This document shows, piece after piece, positions 1 to 9,853 of a stretch of DNA of 64,000 bases. The stretch is from Pseudomonas mucidolens (GTDB lineage Bacteria > Pseudomonadota > Gammaproteobacteria > Pseudomonadales > Pseudomonadaceae): positions 1,984,001 to 2,048,000 of the forward strand of contig NZ_LT629802.1 of assembly GCF_900106045.1 (NCBI RefSeq), read 5' to 3'. The notes beneath the pieces were generated by a model, which made no database searches, was not told where the DNA came from, and saw only the letters and a program-made list of their open reading frames with translations. Position numbers and translations under genes: made by a program. Numbering within the stretch: position 1 is the first letter of the stretch; each line of letters starts with the position of its first letter.

Positions 1-1
1 C

Positions 2-1042
2 ACGATCGTTACCGGCTTCCTCGGATCAGGCAAAACCACCTTGCTGCGCCATATGCTGGACAACGCGCAAGGTCGTCGCATCGCGGTGATCGTCAACGAG
101 TTCGGTGAACTGGGCATCGACGGTGAGATTCTCAAGCAGTGCGCCATCGGTTGCACCGAAGAAGAAGCCAATGGTCGGGTCTACGAACTGGCCAACGGCT
201 GCCTGTGCTGCACCGTCCAGGAAGAGTTCTTTCCGGTGATGCGGGAGTTGGTGGCTCGTCGTGGCGACCTCGATCACATCCTTATCGAAACCTCGGGCCT
301 GGCCCTGCCAAAACCTCTGGTCCAAGCCTTCCAGTGGCCGGAAATCCGCAGCGCCTGCACCGTTGACGCGGTGATCACCGTGGTCGACAGCCCGGCCGTG
401 GCGGCCGGTACCTTCGCCGCGTTCCCGGATCAGGTCGATGCCCAGCGCAAGCTGGACCCGAACCTGGACCATGAGTCGCCGCTGCACGAATTGTTTGCCG
501 ACCAGTTGGCCAGTGCCGACCTGGTGATCCTCAACAAAACCGACTTGATCAGCCCTGAAGACCTGGCCCGCGTACGCCTGGAAGTGGCGCACGAACTGCC
601 GCCGGCGGTGAAAGTCATCGAAGCCAGCAGCGGTCGCCTGCCGCTGGATGTGCTGATCGGCCTTGGTGCCGGTTCCGAAGCACATATCGACGCGCGCCAT
701 AGCCATCATGATCATCATCACGAAGGTGAAGACGATCATGAACATGATCACGATGCGTTCGACTCCATCTCCATTGACCTGCCGCAGGCCGACGAAGCGC
801 TGCTGCTCGATGCCTTGACGCAACTGGTGGTGCAGCACGGAATCCTGCGCGTGAAAGGCTTCGCCGCGATTCCCGGCAAGCCGATGCGCCTGCTGATCCA
901 GGGCGTCGGGACGCGTTTCGACAAGCATTTCGACCGCGCCTGGGGGGCTGATGAAGCCCGCACCACGCGGTTGGTGTTGATCGGCCAGACATTGGATGCG
1001 GCGGGTCTCGAAGCGCAGTTGCGCGCCGCCCTCAGCGTTTAA
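2..1042 (+). CDS. cobW: CobW-type P-loop GTPase metallochaperone (5' end outside window)
   Basis: G3E-family GTPase associated with cobalamin synthesis, thought to deliver or handle metal for the cobaltochelatase. The frame is open from base 2, so the start codon is upstream of the window; 346 residues are visible. The first visible residues contain the Walker A loop GFLGSGKTT. A CxCC metal-binding motif (NGCLCC) lies near base 200, followed by a DHILIETSGLA switch segment. A His/Asp-rich stretch at about 690-755, typical of metal-handling COG0523 proteins, links the GTPase domain to the C-terminal CobW domain. The stop is followed after 3 bases by the cobN start, so the two are co-transcribed. 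COG0523 also includes zinc chaperones; the cobN neighbour argues for CobW. Confidence 0.93.
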   Translation, partial: TIVTGFLGSGKTTLLRHMLDNAQGRRIAVIVNEFGELGIDGEILKQCAIGCTEEEANGRVYELANGCLCCTVQEEFFPVMRELVARRGDLDHILIETSGLALPKPLVQAFQWPEIRSACTVDAVITVVDSPAVAAGTFAAFPDQVDAQRKLDPNLDHESPLHELFADQLASADLVILNKTDLISPEDLARVRLEVAHELPPAVKVIEASSGRLPLDVLIGLGAGSEAHIDARHSHHDHHHEGEDDHEHDHDAFDSISIDLPQADEALLLDALTQLVVQHGILRVKGFAAIPGKPMRLLIQGVGTRFDKHFDRAWGADEARTTRLVLIGQTLDAAGLEAQLRAALSV

Positions 1043-1045
1043 ATC

Positions 1046-4000
1046 ATGCACCTGCTCAGGACCCAGCCCGGCGGATTCGTTGCCGATGACAACATCGCCG
1101 ACCTCGGACAGACCCCAGCCGAGTTGGTGATCCTGTGCAGTGGCGACTCCAGTCTGGCATTGCTGGCGGAGGCGGCGCGGCAGTTGCCCGAGGATTATCC
1201 GAGCCTGCGCCTGGCCAATCCGATGCAGGTGCAGAATCATGCGTCGGTCGATCTGTATGTCGACGAGGTGCTGCGCCATGCCAAGCTCATCCTGATTTCG
1301 CTGCATGGCGGCATTGGGTACTGGCGCTACGGCATTCAGCGTCTGGTGGAACTGGCGGAGCAGGGCGTACAACTGATTCTGGTGCCAGGCGATGACCGGC
1401 CCGACCCGGAACTCAGCAGCCTGAGCACCGTCGATGCCGAGACGCGCGATCGCTTGTGGCAGTTCCTGCGCCAAGGCGGTCTGGGCAATGCGTTGAATTT
1501 TTATGGCTGCCTGGCAGCCGGCCAATTGGGCCGCGCTTACCCCTGGTGCGAACCGCAGATCCTGCCGCGCACAGCGATTTATCATCCACGCCACGCCCAT
1601 GCCGGGCTGAGCGATTGGCAGGCGGACTGGCAAGCCGAGCGTCCGGTGGCGGCGGTGTTGTTCTACCGCTCGCATTTGCAGGCGGCCAATACCGCCTTCA
1701 TTGATGTGTTTTGCCAGCGCTTGCAGGCTTCGGGACTCAACCCGTTGCCGATGGCGGTGGCCAGTTTGAAGGAGCCCGGCTGCCTCGCGGTGGTTGAGGA
1801 CCTGCTGGATGAAGTCCAGGCATCGGTGATTCTGAATACCACCGGTTTTGCCCAGTCCAGCCCTGAAGCGCCGCATCTACGGCCGTTTCGGCGCAATATA
1901 CCGGTGATCCAGGCGATTTGTGCCCAGGACAATGAGCCGGGTTGGCGAGCCAGCGAGCAGGGCCTTGGTCCGCGTGACCTGGCGATGCACATTGCTTTGC
2001 CAGAGCTGGACGGTCGCATCATTAGCCGGCCCATCAGCTTCAAGGACCTTGCCTGGCGCAGCGAGCGCAGTCAGTCGGACGTGGTGTGCTATCGGGCTGT
2101 AGCGGAACGCATGGATTTTGTCGCTGAACTGGCGCGGCGTTGGGTTGACCTGGCACAGGTGCCAAACCCGCAAAAGCGCATCGCATTGATTCTCGCCAAC
2201 TACCCGACCCGTGATGGCCGCATCGGCAATGGCGTGGGCCTGGACACCCCGGCCACCGCGTTGAATATTCTCCGTGCGCTGCAAGCCGAAGGGTATCCGC
2301 TGCCGCAGGTGTTACCGGACAGCGGCACGGCGTTGATTCAGCAACTGCTGGGTGGCGTGAGCAACGACCTCGACAGCCTGGACCTGCGCCCCTGCCATCA
2401 AAGTCTGGGGTTGGACGACTACGACGCCCTGTTCAATCAGATGCCCGAAGCCAATCGCGCCGCAGTGTTGGCGCGCTGGGGCACGCCGGAGCATGACCCG
2501 ATGTTCCGTGACGGCCGCCTGATGATCGCCGGCGTGCGCTTTGGCCTGACCTTTGTCGGTATTCAGCCCGCCCGCGGCTATCAGGTGGACGCCAGCGCGG
2601 TGTATCACGACCCGGACCTGGTGCCACCCCACGCGTATCTGGCCTTCTACTTCTGGTTACGCCAGGCCTACGGCGCCCATGCGCTGATTCATGTGGGTAA
2701 GCACGGCAACCTGGAGTGGCTGCCGGGCAAGGGCGTTGGACTTTCCGAGCGTTGCTGGCCGGATGTGCTGCTCGGCCCGCTGCCCAATATCTATCCATTT
2801 ATTGTCAATGACCCGGGCGAGGGCGCCCAGGCCAAGCGCCGCACCCAGGCAGTGATCATCGATCACCTGATGCCACCGCTGACCCGCGCTGAAACCTACG
2901 GGCCATTGCGTAATCTGGAGCTGTTGGCCGATGAGTATTACGAAGCGCAGTTGCTCGACCCACGACGTGCCAGGGAGCTGCAAAAAGACATTCTGCGACT
3001 GGTACGCGAGACGCGTATCGACCAGGAACTGATGCTCGATGCCGACCTCGACAGCGACGCCGACGCGGCGATCTGGCTGCCACGCCTGGACACTTACCTG
3101 TGCGACCTGAAGGAATCGCAGATCCGCGGCGGCCTGCACATCTTCGGCGAGTCCCCCGCAGGTCGGTTGCGTATCGACACCTTGCTGGCGCTGTCGCGCA
3201 TTCCCCGTGGCGACGGCCGAGGCCCGCAAGCGAGTCTGCTGCGGGTCCTGGCCAAAGCCTTCGAACTGGACTTCGATCCACTGGATTGCGCCTTGGCCGA
3301 ACCCTGGACCGGGCGCCGTCCCGAGGCGTTGCAGAAGATTGACTCACAGTTATGGCGCACGGCGGGCGACACCCGCGAGCGTCTGGAGTTGTACGCGACG
3401 AGCTTGATCGAACACAGCCTAGAAGGGGTGGTCGCGCAACTCGATGAGCCTGGCTGGCAAGACGTCAAGGCGGTGACGGACAGCGTGCGCAGTGTGCTCG
3501 CACCACGCCTGGACGCCTGTGGGCCGGCAGAAATACGCGGTTTGCTGGATGCTCTGGCCGGGCGTTTTGTACCGGCCGGCCCCAGTGGCGCGCCGAGCCG
3601 TGGGCGCCTGGATGTGCTACCCACCGGGCGCAATTTTTTCTCGGTGGACGTGCGCAATCTGCCGACCACCACCGCCTGGCGCCTTGGCTTTCAGTCGGCA
3701 AGCCTGATTCTGGAACGGCATCTGCAAGACCATGGCGATCACTTGCGCCAACTGGGCTTGTCGGTGTGGGGCACCGCCACCATGCGCACCGGCGGTGATG
3801 ACATCGCCCAGGCCATGGCACTGATGGGCGTGCGTCCGGTATGGGCCACCGGCAGTCAACGGGTGGATGACTTCGAGATCCTGCCACTGAGCCTGCTCGA
3901 CCGCCCGCGAGTTGATGTCACTTTGCGGGTGTCCGGCTTTTTCCGCGACGCGTTTGCCAACCTGATCCGCCTGTTCGATGCGGCGGTGCAAGCCGTGGCG

Positions 4001-4819
4001 GCGTTGGATGAACCGGATGACATGAACCCGCTGGCCGCCAAGGTGCGCAGCGAGCGTGAGGCTTTGTGCCGGTCCGGGCTGGATGAGGACACGGCAGCTA
4101 AACAGGCCGGCTGGCGGATCTTCGGAGCAAAACCCGGCGCCTATGGTGCAGGCGTGCAGGGCGCGATCGATGGGCGCTTGTGGCAAAGTCGTGCGGATTT
4201 GGCGCGGGTCTACTTGGACTGGGGCGCGTATGCCTATGGCGGCAGCGACGAAGGCAGCGCCGCGGGCGAGCCATTCGCCCGGCGCCTGAGCCAGATACAA
4301 GCGGTGCTGCAGAACCAGGACAATCGCGAGCACGACCTGCTCGACTCCAATGATTACTACCAATTCCAGGGCGGCATGCTCGCTGCCGTGGAAACCCTGA
4401 GCGGGACCCAGGCTGCCAGTTATCATGGCGATCATAGCCAGCCGGACCTGCCAAAAATTCGTACGTTAAAGGAAGAGCTGAACCGGGTGATTCGTTCGCG
4501 GGCAGCCAATCCCAAGTGGATTGAAGGGGTCAAGCGCCATGGCTATAAAGGTGCGTTCGAGATGGCCGCGACCGTGGACAATTTGTTTGCCTTCGATGCC
4601 ACCACGGCGCTGATCGACGATCATCAATATGCATTGCTGGCCGATGCCTATTTACTCGACCCCGACACCCGCGCGTTTGTCCAACAGCACAACCCCGATG
4701 CCTTGCGCGACATGACCGAACGCATGCTGGAAGCCCAGCAGCGCGGTATGTGGCAGGACCCGGGAGCCTATCGAGAGGCGCTGGAGAATGTGTTGTTGGA
4801 TATAGAGGAAGAGGGTTGA
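1046..4819 (+). CDS. cobN: Cobaltochelatase large subunit CobN
   Basis: Large substrate-binding subunit (1257 residues) of the aerobic ATP-dependent cobaltochelatase, which inserts cobalt into hydrogenobyrinic acid a,c-diamide in B12 synthesis. Length and overall sequence fit the CobN/BchH/ChlH family. A recognisable core segment is HVGKHGNLEWLPGKGVGLS around bases 2690-2750; the C-terminal part around 4500-4600 has the family-like KWIEGVKRHGYKGAFEMAATVDNLFAFDATT region. It starts 3 bases after cobW stops and is followed by a ChlI-like ATPase and a VWA protein, the likely ATPase module of the complex. Long open frames antisense to this gene are GC-rich shadows. Confidence 0.95.
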   Translation: MHLLRTQPGGFVADDNIADLGQTPAELVILCSGDSSLALLAEAARQLPEDYPSLRLANPMQVQNHASVDLYVDEVLRHAKLILISLHGGIGYWRYGIQRLVELAEQGVQLILVPGDDRPDPELSSLSTVDAETRDRLWQFLRQGGLGNALNFYGCLAAGQLGRAYPWCEPQILPRTAIYHPRHAHAGLSDWQADWQAERPVAAVLFYRSHLQAANTAFIDVFCQRLQASGLNPLPMAVASLKEPGCLAVVEDLLDEVQASVILNTTGFAQSSPEAPHLRPFRRNIPVIQAICAQDNEPGWRASEQGLGPRDLAMHIALPELDGRIISRPISFKDLAWRSERSQSDVVCYRAVAERMDFVAELARRWVDLAQVPNPQKRIALILANYPTRDGRIGNGVGLDTPATALNILRALQAEGYPLPQVLPDSGTALIQQLLGGVSNDLDSLDLRPCHQSLGLDDYDALFNQMPEANRAAVLARWGTPEHDPMFRDGRLMIAGVRFGLTFVGIQPARGYQVDASAVYHDPDLVPPHAYLAFYFWLRQAYGAHALIHVGKHGNLEWLPGKGVGLSERCWPDVLLGPLPNIYPFIVNDPGEGAQAKRRTQAVIIDHLMPPLTRAETYGPLRNLELLADEYYEAQLLDPRRARELQKDILRLVRETRIDQELMLDADLDSDADAAIWLPRLDTYLCDLKESQIRGGLHIFGESPAGRLRIDTLLALSRIPRGDGRGPQASLLRVLAKAFELDFDPLDCALAEPWTGRRPEALQKIDSQLWRTAGDTRERLELYATSLIEHSLEGVVAQLDEPGWQDVKAVTDSVRSVLAPRLDACGPAEIRGLLDALAGRFVPAGPSGAPSRGRLDVLPTGRNFFSVDVRNLPTTTAWRLGFQSASLILERHLQDHGDHLRQLGLSVWGTATMRTGGDDIAQAMALMGVRPVWATGSQRVDDFEILPLSLLDRPRVDVTLRVSGFFRDAFANLIRLFDAAVQAVAALDEPDDMNPLAAKVRSEREALCRSGLDEDTAAKQAGWRIFGAKPGAYGAGVQGAIDGRLWQSRADLARVYLDWGAYAYGGSDEGSAAGEPFARRLSQIQAVLQNQDNREHDLLDSNDYYQFQGGMLAAVETLSGTQAASYHGDHSQPDLPKIRTLKEELNRVIRSRAANPKWIEGVKRHGYKGAFEMAATVDNLFAFDATTALIDDHQYALLADAYLLDPDTRAFVQQHNPDALRDMTERMLEAQQRGMWQDPGAYREALENVLLDIEEEG

Positions 4820-4850
4820 GGTGGTTTTGGAAGATGCACTTACTACGACG

Positions 4851-4908
4851 TGAGCGATTTTCTTTGAATCTATAATCGACTCGGTCGTTCAGGTCGCTCA
4901 TTTTTTTT
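4851..4908 (+). terminator. Possible terminator after cobN
   Basis: TGAGCGA (4851-4857) pairs with TCGCTCA (4894-4900), directly followed by eight T. The loop is long (36 bases), so this is a weak intrinsic terminator candidate; the interior also contains an AT-rich TATAAT-like stretch at 4870-4875. Confidence 0.4.
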
Positions 4909-4923
4909 GCACACATCGGCAAG

Positions 4924-4963
4924 TCCCCTCGCCCCTTTGGGGAGAGGGTTAGGGTGAGGGGGG
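4924..4963. repeat. Short palindromic repeat (CCCTCGCCCC/GGGGAGAGGG type)
   Basis: Imperfect palindrome with arms CCCCTCGCCCC and GGGGAGAGGG followed by TTAGGGTGAGGGG, in the cobN-chlI intergenic space. It resembles a dispersed element common in proteobacterial intergenic regions. Only one copy is in this window. Confidence 0.5.
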
Positions 4964-5010
4964 CGATCCGCCTGCCCCACCACAAAAAAGCAACCCACTG
5001 AGACTCAGCA

Positions 5011-6021
5011 ATGAACGATACACCTCATTTCCCACTGTCTGCCGTAGTGGGCGCCGACAACCTGAAACTGGCGCTGTGCCTCACTGCCATCGACCCGAAG
5101 ATCGGTGGCGTGTTGATCGAGGGCCCACGTGGCATGGCCAAGTCCACACTGGCCCGCGGCCTGGCGGATTTGCTAGCCAGCGGGCAGTTCGTCACGCTGC
5201 CGCTGGGCGCCACCGAAGAGCGCCTGGTGGGCACGCTTGACCTTGACGCGGCATTGGCCGAAGGACGCGCGCAATTTTCTCCCGGTGTACTGGCCAAGGC
5301 CGATGGTGGCGTGTTGTACGTCGATGAAGTCAATCTGTTGCCCGATCACTTGGTGGACCTGCTGCTGGATGTCGCCGCGAGCGGTATCAATCTGATTGAG
5401 CGCGACGGTATTTCCCACCGGCATTCAGCGCGTTTCGTACTGATTGGCACGATGAACCCCGAAGAAGGTGAGTTGCGCCCGCAATTGCTTGATCGATTTG
5501 GTTTCAGCGTGGCGTTGAGTGGCCGGACGCTGCCCGACGAACGCGGGCAGATCATCCGTCGACGGCTGGACTTTGACAGCGATGCACAGGGTTTCTGCAC
5601 GCAGTGGGCAGGTCCCCAAGCAGCACTGCGCCAGCGTTGCACCGAGGCACGCGCAGCGCTGGACAGCATTGCGCTGGATGACCATGCATTGACGCAGATT
5701 ACTGAGCGTTGTTTTGCGGCGGGCGTCGATGGGTTGCGTGCGGACCTGGTGTGGCTGCGCGGCGCGCGTGCCCATGCCGCATGGCGCGGCGCGACAGCGA
5801 TCAGCGGGGAGGATATCGACGCGGTAGCGGAGTTCGCCTTGCGTCACCGACGCCAGGAACAATCGTCCCCCGCGAGCCCGCCCGATGCAACACCAGCGAC
5901 ACCGCCCTTGAAGCGCCCTGAAGGGCAAGGCCAGGGGCAGGGCCAATGGGGTGAAATGCCCGCACCCGCGTTGCCCACAGGCGCACGACGGGAAGTACCC
6001 AACTGGCCAAAAAAGCCCTAG
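5011..6021 (+). CDS. ChlI/BchI-like AAA+ ATPase (chelatase subunit)
   Basis: AAA+ ATPase of the magnesium-chelatase I type, 336 residues. Walker A GPRGMAKS is at residues 38-45 and Walker B VLYVDEVNLL at 101-110; the LIGTMNPEEGELRPQLLDRFG segment is the sensor/arginine-finger region typical of ChlI. It follows cobN after 191 bases and precedes a VWA-domain protein, so by analogy with ChlI/ChlD it probably powers CobN; pseudomonads use such genes beside cobN. The C-terminus is a low-complexity Pro/Gly/Gln tail overlapping the next reading frame. The role in cobalt insertion is inferred from context. Confidence 0.85.
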   Translation: MNDTPHFPLSAVVGADNLKLALCLTAIDPKIGGVLIEGPRGMAKSTLARGLADLLASGQFVTLPLGATEERLVGTLDLDAALAEGRAQFSPGVLAKADGGVLYVDEVNLLPDHLVDLLLDVAASGINLIERDGISHRHSARFVLIGTMNPEEGELRPQLLDRFGFSVALSGRTLPDERGQIIRRRLDFDSDAQGFCTQWAGPQAALRQRCTEARAALDSIALDDHALTQITERCFAAGVDGLRADLVWLRGARAHAAWRGATAISGEDIDAVAEFALRHRRQEQSSPASPPDATPATPPLKRPEGQGQGQGQWGEMPAPALPTGARREVPNWPKKP

Positions 6022-6074
6022 GCATTCGTCCTCGACCTGACGCGGGGGCGGATGCCCGGCCCAAGGCGGGCCGA

Positions 6075-6677
6075 TTGCACAAGGGCAGGCAAGGGCCGGC
6101 GCGCGACAGCGTCGAAGGCGCGATCAATTGGCCGGGTACCTTGCTGGCTGGACGTCCGCAACGCCGGGAAGATGTGGTGTATCGACTGCGCAGCCGCTCG
6201 CCCCATGAGCTATGGCTGGTGATTGTCGACGCCTCGGCCTCCACCCGCCGCCATCAGGCGTTGCGTGATGCCAAGGGTTTACTGGCTCAAGTGTTTGACG
6301 ATGCTTATCGGCAGCGCGCGCGAATGGCACTGTTGACGGTCAGCGGCCAATCGCCCCAATGGCACGTGCAGGGATTGAAGGCCGCGAAAGGTTTGGCGAG
6401 TTGGCTGGAAGGGCTCGGCGCTGGTGGCGGCACGCCGTTGCTCGGGGCGTTGGCTGAGGCCGGGCATTGGTTGCGGGGTCGACGCAAGCGCTATCCGGCG
6501 GAGCGCCAGCGGTTGCTGGTGGTGACCGATGGGCGACTCAAGGATATTTCCGGGTTACCGGATTTGGACTGTCCGGGATTGTTGGTGGATATCGAGCGGG
6601 GACCGATCAGGTTGGGCCGGGGTCAAGTGCTTGCAGCCGGGTTGGGGGTTGATTATCGGCATATCGATACGCTCTAG
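6075..6677 (+). CDS. VWA-domain protein (ChlD C-terminal-like)
   Basis: 200 residues from a TTG start. It carries a MIDAS-type metal site: DASAS (residues 52-56), GGGTP and VVTDGR, as in the integrin domain of ChlD/BchD. Paired with the ATPase just upstream it probably completes the CobN chelatase motor. The start is uncertain. The same frame is open upstream to 5955 and reads a plausible R/P/G-rich linker (LGIRPRPDAGADARPKAGR) overlapping the end of the ATPase gene, so a non-ATG start near 6003-6018 with translational coupling is possible. Confidence 0.75.
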   Translation: MHKGRQGPARDSVEGAINWPGTLLAGRPQRREDVVYRLRSRSPHELWLVIVDASASTRRHQALRDAKGLLAQVFDDAYRQRARMALLTVSGQSPQWHVQGLKAAKGLASWLEGLGAGGGTPLLGALAEAGHWLRGRRKRYPAERQRLLVVTDGRLKDISGLPDLDCPGLLVDIERGPIRLGRGQVLAAGLGVDYRHIDTL

Positions 6678-6715
6678 AGCTTGGGTTGTCGGCATGGGTG
6701 CCCAAGATCAAAATC

Positions 6716-6738
6716 AACAGCACGGCGTGCTGTTTTTT
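6716..6738 (+). terminator. Intrinsic terminator of the cob cluster
   Basis: AACAGCAC-GGC-GTGCTGTT stem with a 3-base loop followed by a T run (to 6737). Placed 39 bases after the VWA stop. Confidence 0.8.
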
Positions 6739-6756
6739 GCGACCGAATTCCCCCCT

Positions 6757-6856
6757 TGTAGGAGCGAGCTTGCTCGCGAAGATCGTCAACGATGACGCGG
6801 AAAATCTGCTACCCCGAGGCGCCCTCAGGTTTTTCGCGAGCAAGCTCGCTCCTACA
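6757..6856. repeat. REP doublet (REPIN-like), GTAGGAGCGAGCTTGCTCGCGAA family
   Basis: Two inverted copies of the REP palindrome TGTAGGAGCGAGCTTGCTCG separated by about 55 bases, between convergent genes. The same element recurs at 33996-34111 and 57326-57425. Such REP pairs are mobilised non-autonomously by RAYT-type transposases in Pseudomonas. Confidence 0.88.
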
Positions 6857-6888
6857 TTAGAAGTTAGAAGGCGACCTCTCCACAAGAC

Positions 6889-7836
6889 TCAACCCGCCCC
6901 CGGCACATTCGGCCAAAGGTCCGCCACCAGAAACAAGCGCTCGGCTTCTTCCCAATCCTCACCGTTCTGAACCAGCCGCACCAACAACTGCGCCGGCGCC
7001 ATCGGATCAAGGTCCGCCAGCCACCCTTGCATCCGCTCATCACTCCACACCTCATTTGCCTCGTAGTGAGCGGGGGCCAGCCAGGCATGCCGCGGCAGAG
7101 GTTGCCAGCGACCCGGCGGACTGCCCCTGACAAAGTCCAGCCAGTCGCGCTGATGCAACCAACGCCCTCGCAGATGCCTGGGGTGGGCGCCCATTGGCGG
7201 CTCGGCCTGGCCGGGCCACGGATACAACAAATAGCCTCCCAACCACAGTTGCGCATCGAACTGGCGGATATCCAGCGCCGCCAGCACTTCACGGCTTTCC
7301 GGACGTGCAGAAATCGGCAACTGATGCTGGACCAGATGCGCCAGCTTGCGGTCGAGGCGATCGTGGCAGCCCGGTCCCAGCCACTGCGCCGAGTCCTGGC
7401 CGTGGCCATCCTGCGGGCCCAGATAGAGCTTGATCGCCAGTTCCAGGTGGTGCGCCCCGTCACGGTCTCGCAGCAGCATGTCCAGCTCGCCCAGGGTGTG
7501 GCCGGCTTGGCGAATGGGCAGGTTGGCCGCCAGCAACTCGACACCGGGTGCGTGTTGCACGGCAAATTGCCACAATCGCTCGTAATACAGGCCCAGGCGT
7601 CGGGTGCGGGCCTGGCTCAACCAGTGCTGAAGGAGGTGACTGTCGTGGTCCAGCTGCCTGAGCCAGCGCTCCAGTTGATCGGGCGCCTGCACCCAGTCGC
7701 TGCCCGCCAGCGGATGACGTTGCGGCCAGGGCGTTTGTGCGAGCATTGGCGGTGCAATGATCACCCACGCCAGATCACGCACCTCAGGGTGACGCAATTG
7801 ACGGGGCAAGTGCTGCAAGTCAGCGAACAAAGTCAT
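6889..7836 (-). CDS. DUF1853 family protein
   Basis: 315 residues from the ATG at 7836 ([24 protein letters not shown]). The upstream in-frame extension to 7917 is Arg-rich and lacks family character, so I use the internal start. The sequence resembles the DUF1853 family of proteobacterial proteins with no established function; charged segments such as [23 protein letters not shown] resemble nuclease-fold cores (a D..D-x10-ELA.K pattern), which is speculative. Convergent with the cob cluster and divergent from nadK. Confidence 0.75.
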   Translation of the reverse strand: MTLFADLQHLPRQLRHPEVRDLAWVIIAPPMLAQTPWPQRHPLAGSDWVQAPDQLERWLRQLDHDSHLLQHWLSQARTRRLGLYYERLWQFAVQHAPGVELLAANLPIRQAGHTLGELDMLLRDRDGAHHLELAIKLYLGPQDGHGQDSAQWLGPGCHDRLDRKLAHLVQHQLPISARPESREVLAALDIRQFDAQLWLGGYLLYPWPGQAEPPMGAHPRHLRGRWLHQRDWLDFVRGSPPGRWQPLPRHAWLAPAHYEANEVWSDERMQGWLADLDPMAPAQLLVRLVQNGEDWEEAERLFLVADLWPNVPGAG

Positions 7837-7991
7837 GCTGCGAGCATAGCCGTTTACGCGCCAGTGCGGGATCGCCGGTGGCATGCAAAACCGCTGGCGT
7901 CTGGGCCGCTCGGGCACAAAGGATTTTGTCTAACGGCGCCTTTCGCCCATAATCGTTCTTTTTGCCAGACCCCGACCCTCGCAGGAGCCCC

Positions 7992-8882
7992 ATGGAGCAA
8001 TTTCGCAATATCGGCATCATCGGTCGCTTGGGCAGTACCCAAGTGCTGGACACCGTCCGCCGGCTGAAAACGTTTCTGCTCGAGCGCCACCTGCATGTGA
8101 TCCTCGAAGACACCATCGCCGAGATTCTGCCCGGCCACGGCCTGCAGACGTCGTCGCGCAAGATGCTCGGTGAAGTGTGCGACATGGTGATCGTGGTCGG
8201 TGGCGACGGTAGCCTGCTGGGCGCGGCCCGGGCCTTGGCGCGGCATAATGTGCCGGTGCTGGGGATCAATCGGGGCAGCCTGGGTTTTCTCACGGATATC
8301 CGCCCCGACGAGTTGGAAGTGGAAGTGGCCAAGGTCCTCGACGGTCATTATCTGGTGGATAACCGTTTCCTGCTGCAGGCCGAAGTACGCCGCCACGGCG
8401 AAGCCATCGGCCAGGGCGATGCCCTGAATGACGTGGTGCTGCACCCTGGCAAGTCGACGCGGATGATCGAGTTCGAACTGTATATCGACGGCCAGTTTGT
8501 CTGCAGCCAGAAGGCCGATGGCCTGATCGTCGCCACGCCCACCGGGTCAACCGCCTACGCGCTGTCGGCGGGTGGTCCGATCATGCATCCCAAGCTCGAC
8601 GCCATTGTGATCGTGCCGATGTACCCCCATATGTTGTCCAGCAGGCCCATCGTGGTCGACGGCAACAGTGAGTTGAAAATCGTGGTCTCCAAAGACATGC
8701 AGATTTACCCGCAAGTCTCCTGCGACGGGCAGAATCACTTCACCTGCGCGCCGGGTGACACGATCACTGTGAGCAAAAAAGCGCAGAAACTGCGGTTGAT
8801 CCACCCGCTGGACCACAACTACTACGAAGTCTGCCGGACCAAGCTGGGCTGGGGCAGCCGCTTGGGGGGTGGAGGCGACTGA
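7992..8882 (+). CDS. nadK: NAD kinase
   Basis: ATP-dependent NAD kinase making NADP, 296 residues, the usual length in Pseudomonas. The catalytic GGDG motif lies in VVVGGDGSLLGAARAL, followed by NRGSLGFLTD and the nucleotide-binding ADGLIVATPTGSTAYALSAGG segment. The ATG at 7992 has AGGAG 7 bases upstream; an in-frame ATG 30 bases earlier is less likely. Overlaps the next gene by 1 base (TGATG), so it heads an operon with the phosphoesterase and rhomboid genes. Confidence 0.96.
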   Translation: MEQFRNIGIIGRLGSTQVLDTVRRLKTFLLERHLHVILEDTIAEILPGHGLQTSSRKMLGEVCDMVIVVGGDGSLLGAARALARHNVPVLGINRGSLGFLTDIRPDELEVEVAKVLDGHYLVDNRFLLQAEVRRHGEAIGQGDALNDVVLHPGKSTRMIEFELYIDGQFVCSQKADGLIVATPTGSTAYALSAGGPIMHPKLDAIVIVPMYPHMLSSRPIVVDGNSELKIVVSKDMQIYPQVSCDGQNHFTCAPGDTITVSKKAQKLRLIHPLDHNYYEVCRTKLGWGSRLGGGGD

Positions 8883-9853
8883 TGCTCGATCCCGCGCGTA
8901 GCTACGACCTGATTGGTGACGTGCATGGTTGTGCTCATACCCTTGAGCACTTGCTCGACCAAATGGGTTATCACAAGCAAGGCGGCGCCTGGCGCCACCC
9001 ATCACGAATGGCGGTGTTCCTCGGCGATATCATCGACCGTGGCCCGCGTATCCGCGAGGCGCTGCATATCGTCCACGACATGGCCGAAGCCGGCCAGGCG
9101 CTGTGCCTCATGGGCAACCATGAATTCAATGCCCTCGGCTGGACGACGCCGGCCCCACCGGGCAGCGGCAAGCAGTTTGTGCGCGAACACAACCCGCGTC
9201 ACGCACGGCTGATTCAGGAGACCCTGACTCAGTTCGAACACCACCCGGACGACTGGCACGATTTTCTCGGCTGGTTCTACGACATGCCGCTGTTCGTTGA
9301 TGCCGGGCGCTTTCGGGTGGTGCATGCATGCTGGGACGACAGCTTTATCGAACCGCTGCGTGCAACGTTCGCGGATGGCTGTATCGACCAGCATTTCTTG
9401 CAAGCCGCCGCCGTGCCGGGCAGTTTTGCCTGCAATGCGTTTGACCGTTTGCTGCGCGGCACGGACATGCGCCTGCCGCACGGGTTGACGCTGACCGGCG
9501 GCGATGGCCTGACGCGCTCGTTCTTTCGCACCAAGTTCTGGGAAGACGACCCGAAAACCTACGGTGATATCGTCTTTCAGCCGGATGCCTTGCCTGACCC
9601 CGTGGCACGCACGCCATTGACGTCGAGCGAAAAAAACTCGCTGCTGCGTTATGGCGTCGATGAACCCTTGTTGTTTGTCGGCCATTACTGGCGCAGCGGC
9701 AAACCAGCGCCGATCCGTCCGAATCTGGCTTGCCTGGATTACAGCGCGGTGCTGTACGGCAAGCTGGTCGCCTATCGCCTGGATCAGGAAAGCCGCCTCG
9801 ACCCGAGCAAGTTCGTCTGGGTCGATGTCGAGCGTCCGGAGGTCATTTCATGA
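8882..9853 (+). CDS. Metallophosphoesterase (calcineurin-like)
   Basis: 323 residues. It has the binuclear-metal phosphoesterase motifs in order: GDVHGC near residue 11, GDIIDRGPRI near 47 and GNHEF near 80, then a distal H in VGHYWR. This is the PPP/ApaH-like fold; the substrate is not evident. Start overlaps nadK and its stop overlaps the rhomboid gene start (ATGA), indicating translational coupling. Confidence 0.85.
   Translation: MLDPARSYDLIGDVHGCAHTLEHLLDQMGYHKQGGAWRHPSRMAVFLGDIIDRGPRIREALHIVHDMAEAGQALCLMGNHEFNALGWTTPAPPGSGKQFVREHNPRHARLIQETLTQFEHHPDDWHDFLGWFYDMPLFVDAGRFRVVHACWDDSFIEPLRATFADGCIDQHFLQAAAVPGSFACNAFDRLLRGTDMRLPHGLTLTGGDGLTRSFFRTKFWEDDPKTYGDIVFQPDALPDPVARTPLTSSEKNSLLRYGVDEPLLFVGHYWRSGKPAPIRPNLACLDYSAVLYGKLVAYRLDQESRLDPSKFVWVDVERPEVIS

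Noticed and set aside
26..1876. 616-residue open frame on the minus strand
   Set aside because: Antisense to cobW and cobN; high GC third positions create long shadow frames, and the translation has no family character.
4820..5010. Cobalamin riboswitch between cobN and the ATPase gene
   Set aside because: No B12-box-like sequence; the space holds a hairpin and a dispersed palindromic repeat.
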